Positions 1 through 11,088 of a DNA stretch of 64,000 bases are shown in pieces. This DNA comes from Pratylenchus scribneri (lineage: Eukaryota; Nematoda; Chromadorea; Rhabditida; Pratylenchidae). The notes below the pieces were generated by a model, which was given only the letters and a program-made list of their open reading frames with translations, did not search any database and was not told where the DNA came from. The stretch covers positions 3,906,001-3,970,000 of the forward strand of contig JAQSEB010000023.1 of NCBI GenBank assembly GCA_030063045.1, written 5' to 3'. Both the position numbers and the translations under genes were made by a program. How positions within the stretch are numbered: the stretch's first letter is position 1; each line of letters begins with the position of its first letter.

Positions 1-60
1 AATCAATGTAATAAATGGATGGGGGTTATTTCATTACGGTACACCGTATTCCTTACACTA

Positions 61-435
61 TAACTGAGCGACGGCTCAACTGGGTGACGCCGCTTGTAGC
101 TAATTAAGAGGACGAAACCGATATTGATGATGAACGCCCTGGTGGTGGTGGCTATCGACTGATATAAGTTTCATTTAATTTGGATTCAGAATTAGCAGAG
201 TTTTACTTAAAAAACCATTAAAAATACTATTATTATAAATTTGCAAATTTTTCATGGTTTTTCAAGTCAAATTTTGCTAATTCTGAACCAAATTAAATGA
301 ATCCTTATATCAGTCGATGCTCGATAGCCAGTTGTGAACTCTTTAATTTGACATCAGAATCATCTATAATCGTTTTCGTCCTTATTAATTAGCTGCAAGC
401 AATATCGCCCATTTGAGAGGTCGCCCAATTGGGAA
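61..435. repeat. Imperfect foldback (inverted-repeat) element
   Basis: The sequence from about 93 (CTTGTAGCTAATTAAG) is mirrored by the reverse complement ending near 399 (CTTGCAGCTAATTAATAAG). The match continues inward through GACGAAAC and GGCTATCGA...CTGATATAAG (150-168 against 305-329) and outward to about 61 and 435 with more mismatches. The centre near 225-245 is AT-rich. No ORF is needed to explain it, so it looks like a MITE or foldback remnant. Confidence 0.7.
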
Positions 436-499
436 TGGGTGGTGTTTCATAATTCATCAATTTCCTCATTTTAATATTCATTTTCTTTATTAGCGCCTT

Positions 500-1090
500 C
501 TCCATCCTTGTAGTATTCCACGGCACACAACTGTATCCGCAATGTTCTTGACCGGGGGAATTGTGCTTGGCTACGCCTATTTCATTGTTTTCGATGCGGC
601 TTTCAACAATTGTGATCGAGTGAGTGGGCAAAATAATTGTCTAAAATTGCCAAAAACAATAATTTAAAGTTGATTGATGCCAATAATTCGGGTGAATTGT
701 TGGAGGATGCCGGTGCCAATTTGTTGATGATTTTATTTTGTATTCTTTCCATCATTTACATTTGGCAACGGTGAACCCAAAACCCAATGGAATTATATTT
801 TCTCTCTTTTAGTTCATTTTTTGGCCCATTGGATAATTTCGGGGATGAATTAATGCGTCGATGGGTGAATTGTGTGCTCACCGTTGTTTGGGTCCAAATT
901 GTTGTGTTCAAAGGATATTTAAGTTATCAAGTATTGAAAATATATTGATGAATATATTCAATATTGTGAATTTATTTGAGGAATTGTGCCAACGAAAGGA
1001 ATTGTCCGGATATTGGTGTCCCGTAATCGAAAGGCCGTATGAATGCAATCCGGAAAGGAAATTGAAGGGAACACAGAAAATTTGGTATTG
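500..1090 (+). CDS. Exons of an unrecognised multi-pass membrane protein (partial model)
   Basis: Three consecutive plus-strand stretches have coding character and splice-like edges: about 512-618 (hydrophobic FLTGGIVLGYAYFIVF, ending before GTGAGT), about 700-769 (LLMILFCILSIIYIW, ending before GTGAAC) and about 815-912 (after TTTTAG; hydrophobic WVNCVLTVVWVQIVVF). A further stretch with cysteines follows near 975-1075. Together they suggest at least three membrane spans. The start, end and family are not recognised, and exon joins are inferred only from GT/AG edges. Confidence 0.35.
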
Positions 1091-1499
1091 AAAAATGAAT
1101 AATAAAATGAATAAAAATTGATGGAATTGAAGGTATTATTTACATAAAGGATTATTGAATTCGACAATAATTTCGTGCGCATCTGAATTCTTTCCAGTCC
1201 TTTTGGTTGCCCATTGGATTGCCTGCGGAGGTGGAAGGGAGCAAAAAGGGAATTGTGAAGTCAAATTGATGAGAAGAAATAATGTCAAAAGAGAAGGTGT
1301 GGAATAATTATAATTTTGTTTTTGAATAAATAAAAATGCATTTAAGTGGGAAAAATAAACCCAAAAATGAATGGCATTTTTATTTGCCTTGCTTTGCTCA
1401 GTGCTTTGGCCGTTTTGGGTAATTAATTATAAATAAATAATTTAATTTAATTTTACAATGGCAAAAATTCTTACATAGCATCATATTTTTCATCAAAAA

Positions 1500-1670
1500 G
1501 AGAAGAATGAGAAGTGGGTACCGTAATTTAGCTGACTGAAAGGAAATGAGCCATCTATATTTTATCCTTAGGGCATATCACCATGAACGAAAAAGTTCCA
1601 ATGGGTACCGTATAAAAAAGAAACGAACCATCTATCCTTATATCCTTAAGGGCAAAATCATGATTGAAAG
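1500..1670. repeat. Two diverged copies of a ~95-bp direct repeat
   Basis: GGGTACCGTA occurs at about 1516 and 1602. Each is followed by related text (AAATGAGCCATCTAT / GAACGAACCATCTAT, then ATCCTTAGGGCA / ATCCTTAAGGGCA). This is noncoding and lies between weak gene models. The rest of about 1180-1780 shows nothing recognisable. Confidence 0.45.
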
Positions 1671-1781
1671 ATGTCTTATTAGTTTTTTTATTGAATTAAC
1701 TTTTGATTTATTGTAAATTTTTTTGAATATTTAGTGTCAAATTGAAGGGCGATCGAAAACACTAAAAATTAGAAACATATT

Positions 1782-2282
1782 ATGCAAATTATATTATTAA
1801 TTAAAGTGAATTGGTTTGTGGACTTTTACGTTTCAATCCAATTTGATGAAATGCACGAAAATAGAGCATTAATGGATGATTATGCCGACTTTGGTGCCAG
1901 CATTGCCCACCTTTTATTGTTCACAACGGTTGGACATTTCGAGGGGACATTAGCAAAATGTTTTGTATATTTCATTCAGTTTTGGCAATGGACCAAAAGG
2001 AATATTCCCTCGACCAATTGGGATTTGGGCCAAAAGGCAAAGTCACAAGGGGATTTGGTGCTAATCATTGGGAGTGTCACATTCATGACCCTCAAATTAA
2101 TCCTCCAAGTTATCATTAATCAATCCCCATCCCATCCCCCATTTAATTCCCCAATTATATTCCAGTTGATGGAATTACAATTCCAACGAGCCGATGGATT
2201 CCTATTTTGGTGTGAGGCATTGATCCAAAGTATTTCCCTAATAATGATCCAAGTGCCAAATCAAAATAATAAATTCAAATAA
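1782..2282 (+). CDS. Unrecognised hydrophobic protein, probably fused exons
   Basis: An open stretch of 166 codons contains several hydrophobic segments (ASIAHLLLFTTVG, LVLIIGSVTFMTLKLILQVI, FLFWCEALIQSISLIMIQ). It may be an exon or intron-retaining part of the same membrane-protein gene as 500-1090, or a separate gene. The reading VIINQSPSHPPFNSP looks like translated intron. No family is recognised. Confidence 0.3.
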   Translation: MQIILLIKVNWFVDFYVSIQFDEMHENRALMDDYADFGASIAHLLLFTTVGHFEGTLAKCFVYFIQFWQWTKRNIPSTNWDLGQKAKSQGDLVLIIGSVTFMTLKLILQVIINQSPSHPPFNSPIIFQLMELQFQRADGFLFWCEALIQSISLIMIQVPNQNNKFK

Positions 2283-2418
2283 TATTTCCCCAATTTGAAG
2301 GCATCACAATGGGTTCAAGTTTGTTGTTTACGTTGTGTCCTTTGTTTTCACGAAAAGTTGGAAATAATTCGGCCAAAAATTTCAATAAAAAAATTAATTT
2401 TTCAGTGATTTATTCAAA

Positions 2419-2595
2419 ATGCGCCATTTTCTTCCATTCATTGCCGCCGCAGCAATGGCAGTGAATGCCGTCGATTTTGGGACAACATTTTTCGAGACGA
2501 ATACAATCAAATATCAATTAGGCCTTGAGGAACATCATTTCAGCCAAAATACACTTCTTTCCATGATATTCACTCAAACAATTTATCCAGTTTGA
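2419..2595 (+). CDS. Candidate small secreted protein (58 aa)
   Basis: The ATG at 2419 opens a 58-residue frame. It begins with a plausible signal peptide (hydrophobic PFIAAAAMAV, likely cut after VNA) and ends at TGA 2593-2595. The mature part is about 40 residues without cysteines. It could be the first exon of a longer gene, since introns here are short. Function unknown. The interval 2596-3184 shows no convincing gene. Confidence 0.3.
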   Translation: MRHFLPFIAAAAMAVNAVDFGTTFFETNTIKYQLGLEEHHFSQNTLLSMIFTQTIYPV

Positions 2596-3184
2596 ATTTG
2601 AACTCAATGAATGTATCCCATTTCTTTTTAAATTTAGGCCGATTATTTGTTTTGTTTTACGGCTGCTGGATGCTGGATGGATGTTTTGATTCGGTGAATT
2701 TTGAGATTGAATTCATTTAAAATTAGCCACTTTAGATATTCGGAAATGGGCCTTTTCAAATTGGGAATGCCAATGGAGGGGAAAATTAATGAAAATGAGG
2801 ATAAGAGCATTGAGGAAGGGAATTTTGCGGGAATTTGTGTGTCCAGCCAAAATTTAACCCAAATTGTTATTCCCTAAAAGGAATATTTCTGATTTTAAAA
2901 TATCTCAAAAAGGATGATGTGAATGAATTATTATTTTGTTTTGATTTGAATTGAATGATGAATTGTTTAAATATTTAATTAATTCCAAAATAGAATCCAA
3001 TTCAAGCTGTCCAAACAATTGGAGATCACTGAAGGATGGGGGAAATGGATGAATAATGCCCAAAATTGATGCAAATTTTGTACTTTTTTAAATTAGATGA
3101 CGTAAATTTTGGGAATATATAAATGGCTGGAAGGATCCAATTGCCAAAAACAGAAATCATTAAAATTATTTTATTATTTCAAAA

Positions 3185-4317
3185 ATGTGCAAAATATATT
3201 TAATCCTATTTTCGACATTCATTTTGATGGAAAGTAAGCCAAAATGCAATAAATTTAATAATCTTTTTATTATTTAGTTTCTGTTTTGGCGGCACCATTG
3301 ATGAATGAAATTGAGGAATTCGATGAAGGAAATAATATTCCAGCGGTTAAATCCATATTCCCATTTTTGGGAGGAGGAGGAGAATCGGATGAAGCAACAG
3401 GAAAATTGATAAAAGTGATGGAAATGTTTAAAGAAAAATTTGGAAGAATATTCAATTGGTTGAGCGGAACATTCGGTGGAAATAATGGAAGAATAAAGGA
3501 GGATGAGAAGAATGAGGTAATCGATGGATTGGATGGAGGAAATAATAACGAAGATGATGAAAATGAAGATGAATCGAGGATGTCGGATGAAGAATCTGAA
3601 GAAGTGGGGGACGAAGAAGGCAGCGATGAATTGGATGATGTTAAAAATGGAATGAAGAGGAAGAAAAGAGAGGAAGAAGAAAGTGAGGATGAAGAAGACA
3701 GGGAGAGAGAATTGGAAGAAGATGAGAAAGAGACAAATGAAGGAGAAGAGGAAAAGGAAGAAGGCGAGGATGAAGTAGAGAAGATTAATGAATTAGAAGG
3801 CAACAAAAACACTTTTGTTATATCCCAGAAAGTGGATGGAGGCAGCGGGGCAATTAAGGTGGTCAACAAAAATAGGCGAAAACGGGAATTGGAAGAAGAA
3901 AAAGAGGAAGAAGTGGAGGAAGAAAGGGAAGAAGAAAATGAAGAAGAAGGGATTGATGAAAGTGAAAGGCATTCAAAAGGAGGGAATCACAATGAATTCA
4001 AAATAAATCAACATGTTGGTGGCTCAGATGGAATGATTTCCATTGTGAATCGAAATAAAAGGGAAACAATTGTTGAAGAGGAAGAAGAGAATCTGAGGTC
4101 AAAAAGATGTCATGAAGAAGAGGAGGAAGAAGAAGGGAGTGAAGAAATGGAAGGAGAATTTGACGATGAAATGGAAGAAGAATTTGGGGAAAGATGTTCG
4201 GAGGAGGGGGAGGAGGGAACAATGGAGGAAGAACATAGCATTGAGGAGGAAGAGGAAGAACATCATCATCATCATGGAGGGCATGGAGGAGGAGGAGGAG
4301 GATATGAGGAAAAATAA
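3185..4317 (+). CDS. Signal-peptide acidic proprotein with dibasic sites
   Basis: Exon 1 (3185-3233) encodes a signal peptide (MCKIYLILFSTFILM...). A 44-bp GTAAG...TTTAG intron (3234-3277) joins in frame to exon 2 (3278-4317), giving 362 residues. The mature protein is dominated by Glu/Asp-rich spacers. Two related modules lie near residues 180-210 and 255-280: NTFVISQKVDGGSGAIKVVN and NEFKINQHVGGSDGMISIVN. Each is followed by a basic cluster (NRRKR, NRNKR), and further clusters KRKKR and RSKR occur. The C-terminus is a His/Gly-rich tail. The arrangement resembles a processed prohormone or secreted acidic precursor. The family is not recognised. Confidence 0.7.
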
Positions 4318-4319
4318 TT

Positions 4320-5026
4320 TGAATATTTACAATTATTGTTAAAATGATAAGATCATATTGAATACATTTTGAAATTTTAAATTCAGCTGTACATTTTTTG
4401 CCTTTGGCCAAATCCCTGAATTAAATCATTTTATGATCACTTTTGGGGAATATTATAAATTTACTGATTGACTTATTTGTTTGCAGTGGGTGCTCCTCTT
4501 TTTTGTGCCAATTTCGGTGACTTCCTTTGATGTTGATTTCTTTGGCTGTTGGCCAATTTCTGGCCCATTTCCCATTCTTTTCTCTCTTTTCGCCTCAATT
4601 TTCGTTCAATTGCCGGTGGTGGCTTATCCGGTAAAGAAGAATCAATCCAGGGAGGCAAATTTGGTGTCCCATTTGAGAAATGTTTTGGGTTTTGTCCATT
4701 TCTTTTGCTATTAAATTGGTTGATTCCATTCTCCCAAACAATTCGTCCTCCATGCCCTCCGGCCCTTTCAGAAATTAATTTTCCTCGAAGTCGTTGATAA
4801 TAAAGGAAAACAATCACAAAACATATTCCCTAAAATGTTCACATTTAATGTTGCCTTTATGTTTTGATTACATTTGCGGCCAGTGACATTGTGAATTGAA
4901 CAACAGAAAATGTTAATTGTTCATTGAAAATGTCCCCACTCCACCAAAGAATGGAATAAGTGGTACAAAGGAGAATGAGTGGGGCAGAAGTGAAAAACCA
5001 GGGCAAAATCCAATTTGGAAGGCGCT
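4320..5026. other. Gap without a convincing gene
   Basis: Both strands have open frames at 4473-4817. The minus frame is basic and proline-rich; the plus frame is hydrophobic. Neither has a recognisable domain or clear splice support. Confidence 0.3.
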
Positions 5027-5535
5027 TCAAATCAGAGCAGAAGGAATTATTTTCGATGGCATTTGGCCAACCTTAACACTGCCATAAAGCATTGCAGCGG
5101 AAATGGGCAAATGAAGAATGGTAAGGCCCATGCAAATTAGGACAATGGCAAACATTGCTGGAAAGGGGAATAAATGGAAATAGCAAAAAGGACACAAATT
5201 GACCATTGACACGCCTTCGTTCAGGTGTTTCCGTGTAAATTTGATAAAGGCCTGGAAATCTGGCCTGGTATTGGTCAATTCTTTAAACAATTGGGAATTG
5301 AACATTCTATTTTGGACTTACGCTCCAGTGGCCGGCAATTCTCGATTCTCCCAAAACCATTGCCATTGTTTGACCACTTGAATTTGCCATCCAAGAAGGC
5401 CAAATTGGATGAGACAATAAACCTGTGGATGAGGGCATATTGGACATTTTGCCCTCCCCCTTCTGTGACAAACAATATTCCAAATGCCAATTCCAATTGA
5501 ACTGCAACGCAAAAATCGATATGGATCATGCTCAA
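5027..5535 (-). CDS. Unrecognised membrane protein, C-terminal exons
   Basis: The minus-strand exon about 5535-5324 ends ENCRPLE at a GTAAGT donor. A middle exon near 5282-5220 reads LTNTRPDFQAFIKFTRKHLNEG. The last exon, after TTTCCAG, is a strong membrane span (MFAIVLICMGLTILHLPIS) followed by a short basic tail ending at TGA 5027-5029. The 5' end and exon joins are uncertain. No family is recognised. Confidence 0.4.
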
Positions 5536-5833
5536 TGTTGGTGGTATGGCCCATTTATTATTGGGGAGAAGGAATTATTTTCGGCTAATATCGATTCATT
5601 CCATTGAATGAGGCTTTGGCCGAGCGAAGGACATTTTGAGGAGAGGATGAAATGCAAACAAAAACATGGGAGGGGGATGGGAAAAGGAAGATTGCATTTT
5701 GTTGTAGAATTGGACAAAATTAGAAGGGAAATAAAAAAATACATATTGGATAATTTAATTATTGTGAAAATAAAAGAATTAATGTGCAATGGAAGGGAAT
5801 GGAATAGGAAGATGGAAAAATATAAATGAATGA

Positions 5834-7319
5834 ATGGCATATTTATTCCAAAAATATTTCTCGCAGATGGCACAATTTTGTTTTCAATTTATTATTATTT
5901 TCCCATTAATTTATTTGACTAAATTGTTGATTGCCGGAAGCAGCAATCAAAAATGCATTTTGGAAAATCATCAGGAAAAGAAGGAAGGCGATTTTTGGAT
6001 TCATCAAAATTTCTTCAATGTGACATGTTTAAATGGGAAAATTGAGGCAAAAACATTGAAATAGGAATGAATTAAATTATTGAAATTAAGGTGGTAAATT
6101 GTGTTACGGAAAAAGGTGTTCAAATTCCACTTGGAACGGCCAATCACCGAGAAAATGGATTCATTTATAGTTGCAAATTGAATGTTGGCATTGACAATAA
6201 TAATAATACACAAATTGAAACAACAAACAAAACAAGTAAATTATATTGCCCACCCCCAAATTTATTCCCATTTACTTCATAGCCAATAATGGAGAGGAGG
6301 ATGTCCATGAATGTGACTTTCTCCCGGCAAATGGTCGAGCCGAATATTTGCGCGGAGGATACGCAATTTCCTGCTTGGATAATCGCATTTTGGGTTGCAT
6401 TGATGTTCGCGGCGATTTGGTCAGATCCGGCCAAATGTTCATTCGGCCTAGAGGCCAAATTGCCAAATGTGTGGTTTATTCCGGTGGAAGATGGGCGAAA
6501 CAAGAAATAAAGGGTGGGTTTTCTTTTATTTTTGAGCTAGAATTATGGTCTTTAAAAATTAAAAAAAAATATAAGGAATATTATATCATAATCAACTAAT
6601 TAAGAAATTACACTTGGTACTCTCTTATTTTTTGGTAATATTTTTTATTATTATTATTTATTATATTATAGAATTTGTTTTTTTTTTGTGTGTGCTGCAG
6701 GCTGCAGGGCCTTTCCTATTTATCCTACTGTAGCCCCACCCCCTTTTTGCATAATAGACCTGTCACATTTATCAATCAAATATTGCCTCTCATCAATCTG
6801 CCTTTTTAAATTCACCCCTTTTCCTCCCTTTTCCCTCATTTTCCCTTCACATTATTAACACATTTTCCCGCAAAATTAATAAAGAATATTTTAAATTGTT
6901 GGCCTCTAATCCCTATCTCGTTTTTTGGGCTACTGAGGATTTGGGCATCCGGCGAAGGCCCGACGCAAGAGTTTAAGCCCAGCACTCACTATGCAAAAGA
7001 ATTTTTTAATATTTAAAAATTTTGGGATTGTATCCAAAAGATTGCTTATTTTTTGAATGCTTTAGGATGCTTCAATGGGACCAATGAGGAGGATGACCCG
7101 GCTGATCGACGATTTTTAGTGCCAAAAGGCAGAATATGGAAAAATGGGAATTTTGAATTTCGTTGTGGAGAGGAAGGAATCCAAATTTATAAAGTAAATT
7201 AAATATTCATCAATTAATTTTAAATCATTATTATATTTTAGTGCATAATTGAAGGCCGACGAATTCATGTTGGGACGGCATGGGTTGACGCAGAAAATGT
7301 GCTGAATGTTTGCAAATGA
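5834..7319 (+). CDS. MIG-18-like secreted protein with fibronectin type I-like repeats
   Basis: At least five plus-strand exons encode a hydrophobic leader (FQFIIIFPLIYLTKLLIA, ATG at 5834 or 5867) and then repeated cysteine modules of the form C-x-x-G-x-x-I-x-x-G...GF-x-Y-x-C. Segments lie near 5935-6060, 6091-6235, 6290-6513, 7066-7197 and 7242-7319. Examples are GCFNGTNEEDD...FEFRCGEEG and CIIEGRRIHVGTAWVDAENV, ending at TGA 7317. This spacing fits the nematode Fn1-type domain of 'abnormal cell migration protein 18'-like secreted proteins. The 550-bp intron at about 6514-7065 carries a dispersed repeat. Confidence 0.55.
6690..6995. mobile_element. Non-autonomous dispersed repeat, copy 1 (intronic)
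   Basis: The stretch GGCCTTTCCTATTTATCCTA...GCATAATAGACCTGTCAC...ATTATTAACACATTTTC...GAAGGCCCGAC matches, in reverse complement, the sequence at about 59085-59365. Length is about 300 bp with no ORF. Confidence 0.7.
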
Positions 7320-8061
7320 AGCGAAAATTAATCAATAATTAATTCATTTTAATTCATTTCCTTATTTTACATTTGAAAAATCATTAAAAAACATTTCTTC
7401 CATTTTATTCCAAAAAATTGCCAAAACATCCATCCAATTTTTAGGTTTCCCTTTTGGCCAAAAAAGGAATTTGCTTTGTTCATTCGACCAGAAAATGGAC
7501 GAAATTAGGAATTTGTGGAAGAGAATTGGAAAAAGTTTGGCCGAGAAACGGATTTGGGGAGAAAAAGGAAGGAGAATTGGGGCCAAAAACACCCAAAAAG
7601 AAGAATGGCCAATTTGATTGACAGGAAAAGGGGGGAATGGATGGCAACCAAAAATTAATTCTCCCTTTGCCAATTTACAAATCCAACAAAAAATGTTATT
7701 CCCTTTAATTTCAACAATAAAATTGGCCGCAATTTTGCAACAACAAATTGTGCCATCGATTGAAGCAACCACAAAAAGTGTTGCGATGGCAATGCCAAAA
7801 ATGGATAACAAAATATTAATTGAATTGGAAAATGGTTGCTGGCAAATCGGAGAGAATAATGATTCGGTGGACCATTTTCGATTGGTTTTGGCATTCCCAA
7901 ATAGCCAAAATTAATCGCCCAAAATTTATTCCCCAAAGGAATGTTGTGCCCATTCACCTCAAAATCAGCTGCCAAATTCCAAAATTCATTCGAACATCAC
8001 AAAATGCCATTTAAAAATTGATTTTGCCAAATTGTTGATTTGCGCGCAAAGAATTGAATTA
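7320..8061. other. Stretch with weak open frames only
   Basis: A minus-strand frame at 7811-7362 starts with a signal-like segment (MLSIFGIAIATLFVVASIDG, then cysteines). A second minus frame lies at 7975-7655. No domain, repeat or consistent exon chain is recognised, so a small secreted gene on the minus strand is possible but unproven. Confidence 0.25.
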
Positions 8062-10164
8062 ATGCAATTGAATGAATGTTTTGGCTTTGATGGAATAATG
8101 GAAAAAATGATTGAAAACAATTCTCAAATGGAATTCAGCATTTCCATTCAAAAATGGGATGGAAAGTAAAATAAATAGATTCTAATAAATTAAACCCATA
8201 TTTTCCCCCAAAGTTCATTACTCACTTCCGACCTTTTCAATGCCATCCATGCCCATTTTCCACCTTCAAATATTCAATCCCTTGAATTGCTTCCATTTTC
8301 CCCCATTTTCCCTCAAAATGCCAATTTTTCCATTCAAATTGCCAATCTTGGTCTCTTCTTCCCTCGTCTTCAACAAATTTCCATCCAACAAAAAATGGAG
8401 GGACCAAAGCCAAAACTTTTTGGTCGAACATTTCTTCGAGATTTGCCGACATTAAAATCATTGAAAATTGAAAATGTTGACTTTGAATTTGACCAAAAGG
8501 AGGAGCCACAATGGTTGGACAGTTTGGAAAGAATTCACTTGGTAAATTCGTCCATTGGGGATTTGCCCCGTTGGATGGCCAAATCCAAAAGATTGGAGGT
8601 AATTTAAAAAAATAAACATATTCAATATTTCCAACTTTTAGCGAATATTTTTATTGAATTGTGCCCTCAATTCCTCAATTTCGCTTTCCCAATTGGTCTC
8701 TGCCATCCAAATTAAAGTGAATGGAAATAAAATTGTCGATTTGCATCGGGTGGCATTCAAATGTGGAAGATTGCATGAATTGGATTTGCGCAATAATTCT
8801 GTATTATTACTTTAGAATAAATTAATATTTATTTAATTAGATTTCACGAATTGCCCCACATTCTTTCTCCCAATGCCATTCCCTTCGTCTTTTGGACCTT
8901 TCTGAAAATCCTTTTGGCCAGGATTTTCCGGATAAACCATTTTTTGGTTGTCAACGATTAAAACGTCTTCGCTTCGAAAGAATTGGACTTTTGGTAAACG
9001 AAAAATATACTAATTAAAATGCCAATATATTTGAAGCATCTTCGTCCGGAAATGTTCATTGGACTGAGCAATTTAAAGACATTGGCTTTGTCCGGAAATC
9101 CACTTTCCCGGATTGACCCATTCACTTTTTTGCCCACTCGATCCATTCGGGCCCTTTCCTTGGCCAATTGCTCCCTCCATTCAATTCCATTGGCCGTCAC
9201 CCAATGTTGCCTTCTCGAAAGGTCCCCTCTTCCTCTACCGTAAATAATTTTAATTTTCAGCCTCTCATTGGATGATAATCTTTTTGCCAATCGCCATTCA
9301 ATGCCCCCAGAATTGTTGGCTCTTCTTTCCGGTCTTTCCCATTTTTCCTTTCAAAGGAATCCACTTCTCCAATTGCCCCGGGGCCTTTTCCTCTATGAAT
9401 CGAGAAATGAAATTGAAAAACAAAAATTGGAACAAATTCTCAATACTTTGGTTGACATGAGATATTCCATTGAATTTCCCATTTATTTTTGTAGATTCAT
9501 TTGCCAGTTTGGCGTTTGGAGCCATGCACCCCTTTCCTTTGGCATTTTCATCTCCGTAATTCCTCATTCCCAGAATTACGTCAAAAAGTGGCAAAATGGA
9601 ATGAAGAAAGGATGGAAAGGGAGAGGATGGGACACTGCAAACAACTTTATGAGACAATTTTGGATGGAATTGACATTTACAGGGAATTATTGGAGAATAG
9701 TGGATGTGAGGCAAGTCGGCGCCTTCGATCGGTTCGAGCAAAGGAAAATTGTCCAACAGTGGCACAGATTCGAAATAATGAAAAAGAAGAAAAGTCCTCT
9801 CATCAGCAAAATGTTGGGAAGGCCGGAATTGTTCAGGTTATTTTGGGAATTCCATTCCATTTTAAATATACACATTTAGTTACTTTTGGCACCAGCCTCT
9901 GCCATTTTGGCCCCAAATTCCCCCACTGATCCGGTGCCAACTCAAATAATATTTTCCACAACTCCAACAACACCAATTTCCAATCCTGATGAAGGAAATA
10001 ATATTTTTACACATTTTGGCCTTCTTCATCTTTCATTGGGCACAAATTTATTGATTTTCACATTTTCAATCATTTTTGTGGCCATTAAAATGTCAAAAAT
10101 GTTGGCGGAAAGAAATGGGCCAAAAAAGATGCCGAAAAGAGAAGAATTCGAAGAAATTTATTAA
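8062..10164 (+). CDS. Leucine-rich-repeat single-pass membrane protein
   Basis: Plus-strand exons encode successive leucine-rich repeats: [99 protein letters not shown]. Next comes a charged region (about 9500-9835, frame with [20 protein letters not shown]), and finally a Ser/Thr/Pro stretch and a membrane span ([19 protein letters not shown]) with a short basic/acidic tail ending at TAA 10162-10164. This fits an extracellular LRR receptor or adhesion protein. The start at 8062 is tentative and no signal peptide was found. Confidence 0.6.
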
Positions 10165-10553
10165 AATGGAATTATCCTATTTTGAATAGACTATTTTTCG
10201 GGGATTTATATTTTTTTCAACAATAAATTGGGCAGCAATTTGATAATTAAAAAATGGTCCAAAAATATCCTAATTTTACTCCAAATTTTCATTTACCTTT
10301 TCCTTTCAGTTATTTAATTTTCCCAAAAATATTTATGCCAAATATTGAATAAAAAATTATAACCAATTAACAAAATTTGATTTGATTAACAATTATGAAT
10401 TCACTGATATAAAAATTAACATTTTTAAATAAGATTGGAAGGGAACAATGTGGAATGATGGAATATAAAATGGATGGGGGGAATATTAATGGTGAAAATG
10501 AAAACCCAAAAAATGAATTCCCCCATGGCATCATTCCTCATCGTGCCATTCAT

Positions 10554-10945
10554 TCAGAAATTCTCATCCATATAGAAACGGTAGCGCACACTGGCCCAGA
10601 GGGCATGCCGCTTGGAGGCGAAGGACAGTGCCGGAGTGGCCAAATTCAAATTCAAATCCCACTCCAAATTAATCCATTTGCCTATGAATAATTTATTAAT
10701 TCAAAGCCCATTTCCCTCATCAAATAAACCCACCAATTTGGGTTCCATTCAATTTCAAAATGGCAATTCGCTTCATTGGATTAATCCCGCACGTTACAAT
10801 GTCCCTGGCCCCGAATTTCCATCCCCCATCATTGCGAAGGCGAATCCATCGACCGTCATTCCCATAGCCAAAAGAATATTCAAAGTCGCCAACTCGTTTA
10901 TTGATGACAAAAGATTCGCCGAAACAAAATCCAACTCCCATCCAA
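10554..10945 (-). CDS. SPRY (B30.2-like) domain gene, 3' exons only
   Basis: Exon 10945-10734 begins after AATTCAG and encodes the SPRY-like core FEYSFGYGNDGRW and ITLKLNGT-type strand text (IVTCGINPMKRIAILKLNGT). It ends at a GTGGGT donor. The final exon 10681-10554 (after TTCATAG) continues in phase and stops at TGA 10554-10556. No 5' exon lies between 10946 and the retrotransposon boundary at 11089. The gene is therefore either interrupted by that insertion or a fragment. The domain call rests on the G-Y-G-x-D-G-R and CGIN...LNG pattern only. Confidence 0.45.
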
Positions 10946-11084
10946 CTGAATTAATTTATTTATTTGAATTATTCCTCAATTCCAAATATTTTATTTTCAG
11001 AAAAGATTCTAACGGTTTAATCCTAAATCCCCCAAATCACATAACCATTATATAGTAGATCTCATTAAGTCGCATTAATCAAAT

Positions 11085-11088
11085 GGTG
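11085..11088. other. Target-site duplication GGTG (left copy)
   Basis: GGTG directly precedes the element's AGAAGCGG end. The same four bases follow the other end at 29393-29396, as expected for retroviral-type integration. Confidence 0.7.

Noticed and set aside
3270..4411. Ser/Leu- and Pro/Leu-rich open frames antisense to the acidic proprotein
   Set aside because: They are the complement of GAA/GAG-rich coding sequence, which rarely yields stops. The plus strand has a signal peptide and a matching intron.
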